NCBI GenBank assembly: GCA_002737585.1
Contig: NSIA01000078.1
Location: 1-36,000 of the forward strand
Direction of reading: 5' to 3'
DNA length: 36,000 nt
Source: Planctomycetaceae bacterium
GTDB taxonomy: Bacteria; Planctomycetota; Phycisphaerae; Phycisphaerales; SM1A02
Of the stretch, positions 7,438-15,043 are shown in pieces. Both the position numbers and the translations under genes were made by a program. The notes below the pieces were generated by a model. That model was not told the DNA's origin. It saw only the letters and a list, made by a program, of their open reading frames with translations, and did not search any database. Each line of letters starts with the position of its first letter. Position 1 is the first letter of the stretch.

Positions 7438-8852
7438 CCGTCACCTGCAAGATCAAAGACGTACGCACCACCCGGCTCAAGTCCGAGGTTGGTGTTCTTG
7501 GTACGGCCGACCACAACGATCGGCCAATCAACCGCAACATCGTTGCCGAAACCGCGCGGCGCACACGGCGCTGCAGGCATCAGGCGCTTGGTGTTGACCC
7601 ATTGGCCATCGCGCTCTTCAAAGACCAACGCCATGCCTGGGGTGGCATCACCAATTTCATCAACTCCTCGCGCGCTGCTATCGCCAAGCACGATGTGGCC
7701 CTTAGAAATTGCCATGGAGAATCCATACGCCCTGCCGGGAACAATGCCTGTTTGTGGAACAAGTTCTTGCCGCAACACCCATGTCCCGCCAACCCGCGCG
7801 AATAGCCAGACATGCCCTGCGGCCTGCGGGTCATTGGGTTCCATGCCACGCACGATCAGCAGATCGCCTTCCACCATGACGCTCAAACCGAAGCACTTCA
7901 TATCTGTCACTGATGCGCCCAGGATTTCCGCTTCCGGCATCCACTGCCCCGACATGCGTCGGTACACATGAACCCGCGCGCTGCCGGAGATCGGCATCGC
8001 CTCCGTTTGGCGCGGCGGAATGGTGGCTGGTCGACCGATGGCAAGGACGTCGCCGTCAATATCAAGCGATGTGCCAAACCACATGGCATCGGTGGGCACA
8101 CCGTTCGCTGAAGCGGGCGCCCTCACAAAGCCATCAAGATTCCAAATTCCGTTGCGGTTGGAATAAATGAATGTCTTTGGATCACGGTTGCGATCGGCAC
8201 TGGCTGCACCGAGGTCAAAGCGCATATCGGTGGCGCTGACCGCCAGCGTGACGCCGTCACTTGCATACCACGCGCCAAAGGTAGCGAGGTCTGCACCCGC
8301 TGGCAATGCAACGGTGGCTACTTCATTCATCTGTCCATCACGTGGTGAAAGCACACGCAAGGAAGTGCCAAGTCCATTGCGATTGACGGCAGTAAAGAGG
8401 AATGGCCCGCCACGCTCAAGGCGCTGAAATCCATAGTCCCCGGGCATGCTGTCCGACAATTGCGAAAGCTTGATGTTTGCCTTCCAAGATCCGTCCGGTG
8501 CACGATCCCATGTGCAGATCTGACCAAAGGCTCCAATCGACATGCAGCGCTCTGGCCCCGTCGCAAACACTTGGCTGCCGATCACCGCAACGCGGTATCC
8601 CCACGTCGGGGAGATGGTCGGAACCGGCGCACCGAGTACGGCCGTCTCTGTGGTGGGCGCCAGCGAAACCAACATTGCTCCAGGACTGGAATTGGCGGCT
8701 GGCGCGGAGACCAACCGCGGCGCAGCGCTGCCGGTTGCGGCAGGTGGCCGAGGCACCAGTTGCCCCTGAGCACCCTGCATTCCGTAGACAGGCAAGACAA
8801 CCATGGACGATGCACACACTGCAATCGCGACAATATTCATTGGATGATCCAT
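7410..8852 (-). CDS. Secreted FG-GAP-like beta-propeller protein
   Basis: A 480-residue exported protein. An N-terminal signal peptide (IVAIAVCASSMVVLPVYG) is followed by a Pro/Ala-rich linker. Then come about five imperfect repeats of a phrase with F/W-G, a hydrophobic strand, a G-D turn and a second strand: WGYRVAVIGSQVFATG, FGTSLDIDGDVLAIG, FGLSVMVEGDLLIV, FGFSMAISKGHIVLG and FGNDVAVDWPIVVVG. Several are followed by a strand pair ending in G-W/Q-W (VHVYRRMSGQW, VWLFARVGGTW, VFEERDGQW). This matches the FG-GAP / integrin-like propeller repeats common in planctomycetal surface proteins. The function is unknown; binding or surface display is likely. The ATG at 8840 (MNIVAIAV) is an alternative start that gives a tighter signal peptide. 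The gene is convergent with, and overlaps, the small membrane protein gene by 28 nt. Confidence 0.72.
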   Translation of the reverse strand: MDHPMNIVAIAVCASSMVVLPVYGMQGAQGQLVPRPPAATGSAAPRLVSAPAANSSPGAMLVSLAPTTETAVLGAPVPTISPTWGYRVAVIGSQVFATGPERCMSIGAFGQICTWDRAPDGSWKANIKLSQLSDSMPGDYGFQRLERGGPFLFTAVNRNGLGTSLRVLSPRDGQMNEVATVALPAGADLATFGAWYASDGVTLAVSATDMRFDLGAASADRNRDPKTFIYSNRNGIWNLDGFVRAPASANGVPTDAMWFGTSLDIDGDVLAIGRPATIPPRQTEAMPISGSARVHVYRRMSGQWMPEAEILGASVTDMKCFGLSVMVEGDLLIVRGMEPNDPQAAGHVWLFARVGGTWVLRQELVPQTGIVPGRAYGFSMAISKGHIVLGDSSARGVDEIGDATPGMALVFEERDGQWVNTKRLMPAAPCAPRGFGNDVAVDWPIVVVGRTKNTNLGLEPGGAYVFDLAGDGQAVSPRPQ

Positions 8853-8864
8853 CGAATCAAGTGG

Positions 8865-9509
8865 TTAAGAGTTACGAGCGTGCGGACGCTTTGTCGTCCG
8901 TAGTCCACCAAACGCGTGGGCGCATGCTTCAACGAGCGCTTGTTCACTGGGAAGATTGTGCTTGCCACCATCGTCGCGCGGAGAAACAATCGTGCAGCCA
9001 ATGGCGTGCAAAGCCTGCAGGTTGGCCACCAGAATTGAATTATGCATTGAGCCGTGCATGGTGGGCGCAAAGAGCACTGCAGCATTGCCGCGCTCCATAC
9101 GACCAACCGCACTCGCCAATGTTGCGGTGACTGGGGTGTCGGCAATTCCGTGCGCGCACTTGCCGATCACGCTGTAGGTGGCGGGCGCTATCAGATATAC
9201 GTCAAATGGTGCGGCGTCCGAAAGATGTTCCGCGTCCGCGGTGAGTTCCACAATGACCGGCCGCGTGCATGACCACTCCAAGGCTTCGCGCGCAACGTAG
9301 CGAAGCGCCTCGGTGGTTGCGAATGCGGTGACCTCGGCGCCTTGACGACGCAGAGCCCGGGCCAGCAGCGGAGCCTTCATCGCAGCGATGCCACCCGTCA
9401 CCAAGAGCGCCACTCGAGCGCCTTCAAGGGCACTACCCTCGCGGCGAACTTCGTGATCTCCAAGATCGCTCGGGGTGGGGGCAGGAAATTGAAATCCTTC
9501 TTCTGACAT
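8865..9509 (-). CDS. HFCD-family flavoprotein, CoaC-like but with altered active-site motifs
   Basis: A 214-residue flavoprotein of the phosphopantothenoylcysteine decarboxylase fold. The FMN-binding start TGGIAAMKA is at 38-46 and the active-site histidine region EHLSDAAPFDVYLIAPAT is at 94-111, which aligns residue for residue with CoaC EHIELA..AD..LIAPAT, keeping His95. CoaC requires the motifs PASANT and PxMNxxM. Here these read PATYSV (109-114) and PTMHGSM (149-155), so both expected asparagines are replaced. No CoaB (synthetase) domain follows; the protein ends after 214 residues. It could be a diverged decarboxylase or a related FMN enzyme with another substrate. The start is ATG with GGTGAG a few nt upstream. 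It is divergent from the metal ATPase by 45 bp and followed closely by the FG-GAP-like gene (12 nt). Confidence 0.75.
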   Translation of the reverse strand: MSEEGFQFPAPTPSDLGDHEVRREGSALEGARVALLVTGGIAAMKAPLLARALRRQGAEVTAFATTEALRYVAREALEWSCTRPVIVELTADAEHLSDAAPFDVYLIAPATYSVIGKCAHGIADTPVTATLASAVGRMERGNAAVLFAPTMHGSMHNSILVANLQALHAIGCTIVSPRDDGGKHNLPSEQALVEACAHAFGGLRTTKRPHARNS

Positions 9510-9554
9510 GACTCACCAATACTAGTCGAATGCCCCGATATCCTTGGTACTCCC

Positions 9555-11519
9555 GTGAGTGAAACTAGCACTGAAGAACTCCCCGATGACGCGCCGTGGT
9601 GGCGCCGCAACCGTGAACTCCTGGAACCGGCGGTGGCGGCAACCGCTCTGCTCGCCGGGTGGTTGCTACAGCGAAATGAAGCGCCGTCTGCCGCGTGGGG
9701 GACGCTCTTTGCCATCAGTTACCTCGTGGCCGGCTGGTCTGCGTTCGCAGAAGGTTTACGCGAACTTCGGCGCGGGCACCTTGATGTGGACTTCCTCATG
9801 GCGGTGGCCGCCTTGGGTGCAGCCGCGATCGGTGAGTACGCCGAGGGCGCCATGCTCTTGGTGCTCTTCTCGCTCGGGCACGGGCTGGAGCACTACGCCA
9901 TGGGTCAGGCGCGCAAGGCCATACGGTCGCTCGGACGACTCACACCGAAGACCGCATGGGTACGCAGAGGCAATGAATTCACTGAGGTAGCTGTAGCAAG
10001 CGTTGCGCTTGGAGATCTGGTGCGCGTTCGCCCCGCAGAACGTGTGGCGATGGATGGAACGGTTGCTGCCGGTGCAAGCAGTATTGACCAAAGCCCAATT
10101 ACTGGCGAGAGTATTCCCGTTGAAAAGGGCACCGGCGACGATGTCTTCGCTGGCACGCTCAACGGCGATGGATTGCTGGAAGTAAAAGTCACCCGTATTG
10201 CTGCCGATTCCACGGTGACGCGCATGATCCGTATGGTGGAAGAAGCGCAAGGGCAGAAGTCCACTACGCAGCGCTATGCAGAGCGATTTACGCGTGTGTA
10301 TGTCCCGGCCGTGATTGGTTCAACGGTGGTGATGGCCATTCTGCCGCCCGCCGTTGGATGGCTTCCATGGAGCGATGCGTTTCTGCGCGCGATGACGCTC
10401 TTAGTTGGAGCCTCTCCTTGCGCACTGGCCATCAGCACTCCAGCTGCAGTGCTCGCTGGCGTCGCCCGCGCAGCGCGACACGGCATATTGATAAAGGGTG
10501 GCGCGCATCTTGAATCACTGGGCGCCATCAATTGCTTTGCGATGGACAAGACCGGAACGTTGACGGTTGGACGGCCCGCGCTTCGGCGCGTGATTACCTT
10601 TGCAGGTGCTGATGAAGCACGCGTCCTGCGTACCGCTGCCGCCATTGAAGATCATTCGACACATCCGCTCGCCAGTGCGATTGTTGGCGCGGCGCGGTCG
10701 CGCGGCATCACCTTTGCGGCGGCCAACGACGCACAGGCGATCCGCGGCAAGGGCATGACTGGCATGGTGGATGGCGAGCGCGTTCATCTGGGCGCGCTCC
10801 GACTCTTTACTGGCGACGAGGCCGGACGTGACACCAGTGCCCCGCCGCGAGCCACCGCTGAAGCCTCGTCCGCGATTGCATCACTGGAGGCGGAAGCGTG
10901 CACAGTGATGTTGGTTGCCGCAGATGGAAAGTTCCTTGGAGCCATCGGGTTGATTGATGGCCCTCGCCCAGAAGCTGCCGAGGCGATCGCTGAACTTCAC
11001 GCACTGGGAATCAAGCCGGTCGTCATGCTGACTGGCGACAACGAAGCCGTTGCCCAGGCAGTGGCGCGCTTGGTGGGTATTGATGAAGTGCGCGCGGCAC
11101 TCATGCCAGAGAATAAAATTGACGCAGTGCGCGAATTGCAATCGCACTACGGCGCACTTGCCATGGTGGGCGATGGCGTGAATGATGCGCCGGCACTGGC
11201 GGCCGCGACCGTAGGAATTGCCATGGGGAAATCGGGTACCGATGTTGCGCTCGAAGCTGCGGACATTGCCCTGATGTCTGACGATCTCATGCGCCTGCCA
11301 TTTGCTGTTGGAATCAGCCGCGCTTCGCGGTCCATTGTGCGCCAGAACGTCTTCATATCCATGGGAATGGTCTTTACGTTGATCCCCTTAGCAATCCTAG
11401 GAATCATTCCCATCTGGCTTGCCGTCATCATGCACGAAGGATCGACCGTGTCGGTTGTGCTGAACAGCCTGCGGCTCTTGGGCTACAAGTTGCCGCCGCG
11501 CCCAACCGCTACTCCGTAA
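9555..11519 (+). CDS. P1B-4 type heavy-metal exporting ATPase
   Basis: A 654-residue P-type ATPase, expected in the cytoplasmic membrane, that pumps transition metal ions out at the cost of ATP. Visible motifs in order: TGES at 183-186 (actuator), SPC at 287-289 in the transport helix, DKTGTLT with phosphorylated Asp331, HP at 370-371, TGDN at 493-496, GDGVNDAP at 539-546, and HEGST at 627-631 in the last pair of helices. SPC plus HEG(G/S)T is the signature of subgroup P1B-4 (CoaT/CtpD/PfeT type; Co, Fe, Ni or Zn depending on the protein) rather than the CPC of Cu or Zn/Cd pumps. There is no N-terminal CxxC metal-binding domain, as is usual for this subgroup. The start is GTG at 9555. The 3' end overlaps the convergent gene by 37 nt. 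The substrate cannot be fixed from sequence. Confidence 0.92.
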   Translation: MSETSTEELPDDAPWWRRNRELLEPAVAATALLAGWLLQRNEAPSAAWGTLFAISYLVAGWSAFAEGLRELRRGHLDVDFLMAVAALGAAAIGEYAEGAMLLVLFSLGHGLEHYAMGQARKAIRSLGRLTPKTAWVRRGNEFTEVAVASVALGDLVRVRPAERVAMDGTVAAGASSIDQSPITGESIPVEKGTGDDVFAGTLNGDGLLEVKVTRIAADSTVTRMIRMVEEAQGQKSTTQRYAERFTRVYVPAVIGSTVVMAILPPAVGWLPWSDAFLRAMTLLVGASPCALAISTPAAVLAGVARAARHGILIKGGAHLESLGAINCFAMDKTGTLTVGRPALRRVITFAGADEARVLRTAAAIEDHSTHPLASAIVGAARSRGITFAAANDAQAIRGKGMTGMVDGERVHLGALRLFTGDEAGRDTSAPPRATAEASSAIASLEAEACTVMLVAADGKFLGAIGLIDGPRPEAAEAIAELHALGIKPVVMLTGDNEAVAQAVARLVGIDEVRAALMPENKIDAVRELQSHYGALAMVGDGVNDAPALAAATVGIAMGKSGTDVALEAADIALMSDDLMRLPFAVGISRASRSIVRQNVFISMGMVFTLIPLAILGIIPIWLAVIMHEGSTVSVVLNSLRLLGYKLPPRPTATP

Positions 11520-13735
11520 CGCGGATCCCGATATCCGGTCGCGCGGCTCAAGTATCCGCTTGAGTAGTCATTGGCATACTGGTACCACCAAGCCATACTT
11601 CCGCGCGGCGCGGTTGGGCCACTGGATGTTGCTGCCGCTGCCGCACGCGTGCGCTCATCTTGCGCGCGCCGGTTGGCATCGCGCACGTCACGCAGACGCG
11701 CTTCCTCGGCGCGTTCGGCGCGGCGGGCTTCGTCTGCGCTTGAACGCGCCGATGCTTGGCGCGCACGCCATTCTGCTTCTTGCGAATCAATGCGGCGCTG
11801 ATCAGCAGCACCCTGCTCCCGGGCTGCTTCGGACTGTTCGCGAGCGTTGCGCTCGGCGGTTGCCGCATTATCACGAGCGAGCTGCGCGGCCGTTCGAGCG
11901 TTTGCCCACTGATTCCAGTACGGATTCCAATGGCGCCACCAGGATCGCCAGTCGGACCACCAGGCGGGATTGCGCCAGCCCCAGCCGCATGCGCTGGTCC
12001 AACCTGGGCACCAACCCCAGCCGATCCATCCGCCCACCAAGACATCCGGGTCAAGCGCAGGCTGCGTGTCCTGATCCGCGTCCGCAGTGGGCGGCGCAAA
12101 CGTGCCGGTATTCATATCGAACGTCAAGGGAAGATCAAAGGTCTGCGGCTGCGGCATCCACCCGTTGTCAGCAAGCGCTATGCCTGGTTGGTCGTAACCA
12201 TTGCCATAGACCACGGTGCCGTCGTCGACAAACGTGCCCAAGTACGCGGGCACATAAGAGAACGTCACGCTGTCAGCTGTCGATCCCACAATGTCAACCG
12301 CGGTGGCTGCATAGAGAGGCGAAGATGCTTGGATCTGTGAGAGAGCATCGGGTAGATCATCACACAGTTGCCACGGTCCCTGCGAGGCGGCCGCGCTAAA
12401 CCACACGGCGTTGTCGCAGCAGTAGTAGTACCGATCACATTCGATCACTGGCTGCGAAGCGTTCACCGAACCGCGAAGCAGCGTGCCAGCAATGCCCTGC
12501 CACAGCGGAGTGCCACGCCATGTGACGCTGCAACGCGCTGCGGTACGAACGATCTGCACGGTGCGAGCCTCCTGCGCCGCTGCGACTGCTGCTACTGACT
12601 CCGGCGTCTGCGGGACACTCGCCTTTACATGATCAAACACGCGGCCGCCCGGCAGCCCGCGAAACGCGGCTGGAACCGCCGCCGGCGCGACGCGGGTCCA
12701 CGCACCGTCCAGTGTGGGCGCAGAGAACCAGCGCCCGGATGCCAGCGTCCACCATGCCAGGGGATCCGCGGTGCGCAGTAGCACCGCGCGCGAGTTCGCC
12801 ACCCACTGCACGCCAGGCGCAACCTCCGCCAAGAGTGGTTCGCCGTTCATGGCGATCAATACTGTTGGTTCTGTGACCACGATGACTGCCGGAAGTGCCG
12901 GAGGCGTGGCACCCGGCGCAGGCGCTGCTGGTGTGGCGCCGGTCACTCCAGAGGGCGCCATCGGCGCAGTTCCGATGGCAGTGATGACGGCGACGGGCGG
13001 CGCAGGAACGGAACTATAGCCCTGCGCAAACTGCATGCTTCCCATCCAGTGACCATCACCCAGTCGGACCACAAACGATCCGTCCTGCGCCTGCAGCACA
13101 AGGAACGGTGTATTGATCACCTGTCGCCAATTGGTATCGGCCAAGTCTTTAAATTGCGGCTCACCGTCAAGGGTGATGAGCATGGCGCGCTGCCGCTCCA
13201 CGCGGAAGTTTGGAACGAAGTCGCCAAGACCCGGTGTACCCGCAGCTCGCGAATTCTCAATCTGCATGTCGTGTACTAGCGCGCGCCGAGTGATGCAAAA
13301 AGCGCGGTTCGCGATCGCCTGCTGGATGGCATCAATATCGTCCTGCGCCGCACCAACCCCGGCAAATGCCAGCGAATCCACTTGAAATGACGCAATCTCC
13401 AGTTCACCATCGTCAGCCGCTGACGCTGCCTGTGCTGACACCGTCATCACGCCAACATCAGCAGGCGAAACACTGGCTGCGCCGTTACGCATACGCGTCA
13501 CGGCATGGGTCAGACCAACCATGTCACCACCGTACGAGTTGAATTGGGGGGCGTAAACAACAAAGCTACGGTCCCCAGCACTCACGGTTTGCGGCCATGA
13601 TGATTCCGCAGTTGCTGGCAAACAAAGGCACGCACCACATGCCATGGCGGTCCACCGAACAAGCATCCGCAGTACAGGCAGCAAAGTCAGCGATGTCCGC
13701 CATGTCAGCGATGTCCGCGATGTCAGCGCTGTCAT
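11483..13735 (-). CDS. Large exported protein with Trp-rich segment, function unknown
   Basis: A 750-residue exported protein. The N-terminus has an odd Thr/Ser-rich lead encoded by a 9-bp repeat, then a signal-peptide-like segment (VRWTAMACGACLCLPATA, about 28-45). The mature part opens with SSWPQTVSAGDRSFVVYAPQ. That opening and repeated phrases such as EPQFKDL and EPLLAEVAPGVQWVANS ('value of X is ... needed, lost or wrong') resemble a broad, poorly characterised family sometimes labelled carbohydrate-binding family V/XII; I cannot confirm it. Residues about 567-611 hold 14 tryptophans in 42 positions. They are followed by a long charged helix rich in Ala, Arg and Glu (about 612-700) and an aromatic tail. 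The ATG overlaps the stop of the upstream lipoprotein gene (ATGA), which supports this start; ATG at residue 26 (base 13660) is an alternative. Confidence 0.65.
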   Translation of the reverse strand: MTALTSRTSLTWRTSLTLLPVLRMLVRWTAMACGACLCLPATAESSWPQTVSAGDRSFVVYAPQFNSYGGDMVGLTHAVTRMRNGAASVSPADVGVMTVSAQAASAADDGELEIASFQVDSLAFAGVGAAQDDIDAIQQAIANRAFCITRRALVHDMQIENSRAAGTPGLGDFVPNFRVERQRAMLITLDGEPQFKDLADTNWRQVINTPFLVLQAQDGSFVVRLGDGHWMGSMQFAQGYSSVPAPPVAVITAIGTAPMAPSGVTGATPAAPAPGATPPALPAVIVVTEPTVLIAMNGEPLLAEVAPGVQWVANSRAVLLRTADPLAWWTLASGRWFSAPTLDGAWTRVAPAAVPAAFRGLPGGRVFDHVKASVPQTPESVAAVAAAQEARTVQIVRTAARCSVTWRGTPLWQGIAGTLLRGSVNASQPVIECDRYYYCCDNAVWFSAAASQGPWQLCDDLPDALSQIQASSPLYAATAVDIVGSTADSVTFSYVPAYLGTFVDDGTVVYGNGYDQPGIALADNGWMPQPQTFDLPLTFDMNTGTFAPPTADADQDTQPALDPDVLVGGWIGWGWCPGWTSACGWGWRNPAWWSDWRSWWRHWNPYWNQWANARTAAQLARDNAATAERNAREQSEAAREQGAADQRRIDSQEAEWRARQASARSSADEARRAERAEEARLRDVRDANRRAQDERTRAAAAATSSGPTAPRGSMAWWYQYANDYSSGYLSRATGYRDPRYGVAVGRGGNL

Positions 13736-13739
13736 GGCT
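13686..13739. repeat. 9-bp tandem repeat across a start codon
   Basis: Six consecutive 9-base units read gtcagcgat, gtccgccat, gtcagcgat, gtccgcgat, gtcagcgct and gtcatggct. The first five differ from each other by one to three bases, and alternate units are the most alike (18-bp period). The array covers the start codon of the 750-residue gene and the end of the lipoprotein gene. Because the unit is a multiple of three, copy-number change would lengthen or shorten the N-terminus without a frameshift. Confidence 0.75.
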
Positions 13740-14151
13740 GCACCACCGCCTGACTGGAACTTGCGCCCTTGACCCGCTCAAAGGATGTCACCAGCAACTT
13801 GGACCGGGCAGCGCACGTATCACGAACCAACTCAACGTCCATCGTCATGCTGCCGATGCGCACCTTGTACTGCCCAATGTCATCCGCACACATGGGCGAC
13901 TCGCGACGCGTTTGCATGACGAGGTTCCCTTCCTCAGGGTCAAACGTAAAGGATCCCATCAACGGACGCGTCTGCTCCTTGATGGCGATCGAATATAAAC
14001 CACTGCGCGAGAAGGTAATCATGGTTCCGTTCGCTGCTGCACGCCAGTCGCCTACGACTGCCGCATCTGGCTCCTCAACCTTTGGCCTGCCCAGGCAACC
14101 AACAAGCATGAGGGCGGAGATGACGATGAGTGCTGGCTTCGCGTGGAACAT
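13732..14151 (-). CDS. Small lipoprotein, function unknown
   Basis: A 139-residue protein with a lipoprotein signal peptide, FHAKPALIVISALMLVGC, whose lipobox LVGC places the lipid-modified cysteine at residue 19. The mature part is about 120 residues. VVGDWRAAANGTMITFSRSGLYSI followed by more short strands looks like a small beta-barrel of the type that begins 'G.W......F..dG.y', as in META- or lipocalin-like lipoproteins, but the family is not certain. Three later cysteines are absent or unpaired except CADD and DTCAA, which could form a disulfide. The frame is open further upstream, but the start is placed at ATG 14151 because only from there does a signal peptide appear. The stop overlaps the next start (ATGA), so the two exported proteins are probably made together. 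Confidence 0.7.
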   Translation of the reverse strand: MFHAKPALIVISALMLVGCLGRPKVEEPDAAVVGDWRAAANGTMITFSRSGLYSIAIKEQTRPLMGSFTFDPEEGNLVMQTRRESPMCADDIGQYKVRIGSMTMDVELVRDTCAARSKLLVTSFERVKGASSSQAVVQP

Positions 14152-14186
14152 CACCGCACGGTAGCGGAAAATTCCAGTGCAAATCA

Positions 14187-14208
14187 CCCGCCCCGCCAAC
14201 CCCCGCCC
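14187..14208 (-). promoter_or_regulatory. Candidate G-quadruplex in the leader of the lipoprotein gene
   Basis: On the minus strand four G-runs occur with lengths 3, 5, 4 and 3, separated by loops of 1, 5 and 1 bases (read on the plus strand as CCC-G-CCCC-GCCAA-CCCCC-G-CCC). It meets the usual G3+N1-7 rule and lies 36-57 nt upstream of the lipoprotein ATG, between two minus-strand genes. Flanking 6-bp arms AGCGGA (14163-14168) and TCCGCT (14216-14221) could close a larger stem around it. Confidence 0.45.
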
Positions 14209-14227
14209 GTGAATCTCCGCTGCCGAA

Positions 14228-14926
14228 TTAGGCCCTCGGCCGCGGCATCCATCGATCCCGATCGGCAAGGGAACGCGGATTGAACGGTCCGCGAAGGCCA
14301 GCGCTGCGCACCGATTCCTCCGGCTCATGCCCGCGCTGCTGTCGATCAAACAATTGCTTCCCCATGCCGTACTCATCCAGGTCCATGGGGTGAAGGCAAT
14401 CAATGAATTCCGAAGCCTCGGACTCTGGTGGCAAGCACCGGGTCGGCTCATCAAGAATGCGGTAATAGAGCCGTGCATATAGATCACGGTCACAGAGGTG
14501 ATCGCTGTTGAGAATGAATACCCCAGAAGCCGCAAGCGCCTCTACCACTGTCCACAGCTCATCATGCAAGTCATCGTCGGCTGCAAGATCTTGCGGCGGG
14601 ACCGGCACAATGTGATGCTCCAGCAACATGGCGCGCCCGGTAGTACTCGGCGCCATTTCCATGTCGTAGACAAGCGTCCAGTAGAAGCGATCGGTGTCAC
14701 CACCAGCATCGCGAGCAGTAGCCACCAATTCATCAATACGCGCACTTCGCTCGGAAGTCTGCGCCTGACGTAGCGCAGTCGCTTCCCGCGCCAACTGCGC
14801 TAGTCGCGCCTGATCAAGGCCACCCCGCAGCGCGCGTCGGCGACGCACACGGCGTTTAGAACCCACCACACTCCGTTGCTCCTGCGCACCAGACACACTT
14901 GCCGATCCATCAGCTCCATAACACAT
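14228..14926 (-). CDS. Conserved-looking cytoplasmic protein of unknown function
   Basis: A 232-residue soluble protein without signal peptide or membrane helix. A basic stretch GSKRRVRRRRALRGG (about residues 22-36) precedes a helical region (about 40-70, LDQARLAQLAREATALRQAQ). The body (about 75-190) contains FYWTLVYDMEM, DDDLHDELWTVVEALAASGVF and NSDHLCDRDLYARLYYRIL. These read as a conserved alpha-helical domain, and I recall similar phrases (LW..I.ALA..GV.L..T.HLSDR.LY..L) in unannotated planctomycetal proteins, but I cannot name a family. The start is placed at ATG 14926, not at the longer frame start, because a near-perfect GAGGAGGT sits 6 nt upstream. It lies downstream of the mannosidase operon with a 117-bp gap. 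Confidence 0.6.
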   Translation of the reverse strand: MCYGADGSASVSGAQEQRSVVGSKRRVRRRRALRGGLDQARLAQLAREATALRQAQTSERSARIDELVATARDAGGDTDRFYWTLVYDMEMAPSTTGRAMLLEHHIVPVPPQDLAADDDLHDELWTVVEALAASGVFILNSDHLCDRDLYARLYYRILDEPTRCLPPESEASEFIDCLHPMDLDEYGMGKQLFDRQQRGHEPEESVRSAGLRGPFNPRSLADRDRWMPRPRA

Positions 14927-14932
14927 GATTCC

Positions 14933-14940
14933 ACCTCCTC
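14933..14940 (-). promoter_or_regulatory. Shine-Dalgarno deciding the start of the 232-residue protein
   Basis: On the minus strand GAGGAGGT occurs 6 nt before the ATG at 14926. The extended reading frame to 15016 has no such site, and it would run through an inverted repeat (CAAAGT 14962-14967 with ACTTTG 14975-14980). Confidence 0.7.
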
Positions 14941-15043
14941 GGTTGAAGATCCTTGCACGCGCAAAGTACGCAGCACTTTGATCACAACCGGAAATGGCGG
15001 CGGAATTTCTCCGCACATTGCATATTCAGTCGCCGCAACAGCT

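Noticed and set aside
11560..12399. A 279-codon plus-strand open frame inside the 750-residue exported protein gene
   Set aside because: The opposite strand has a signal peptide, coupling to its neighbour and structured repeats, while this frame is Arg/Pro/His-rich noise.
13686..13739. CRISPR-like repeat array
   Set aside because: Units are 9 bp, contiguous and coding, with no spacers; no cas gene is present.
14152..14535. N-terminal extension of the small lipoprotein
   Set aside because: It would bury the lipoprotein signal peptide behind 128 residues and overlap the 232-residue gene on the same strand.
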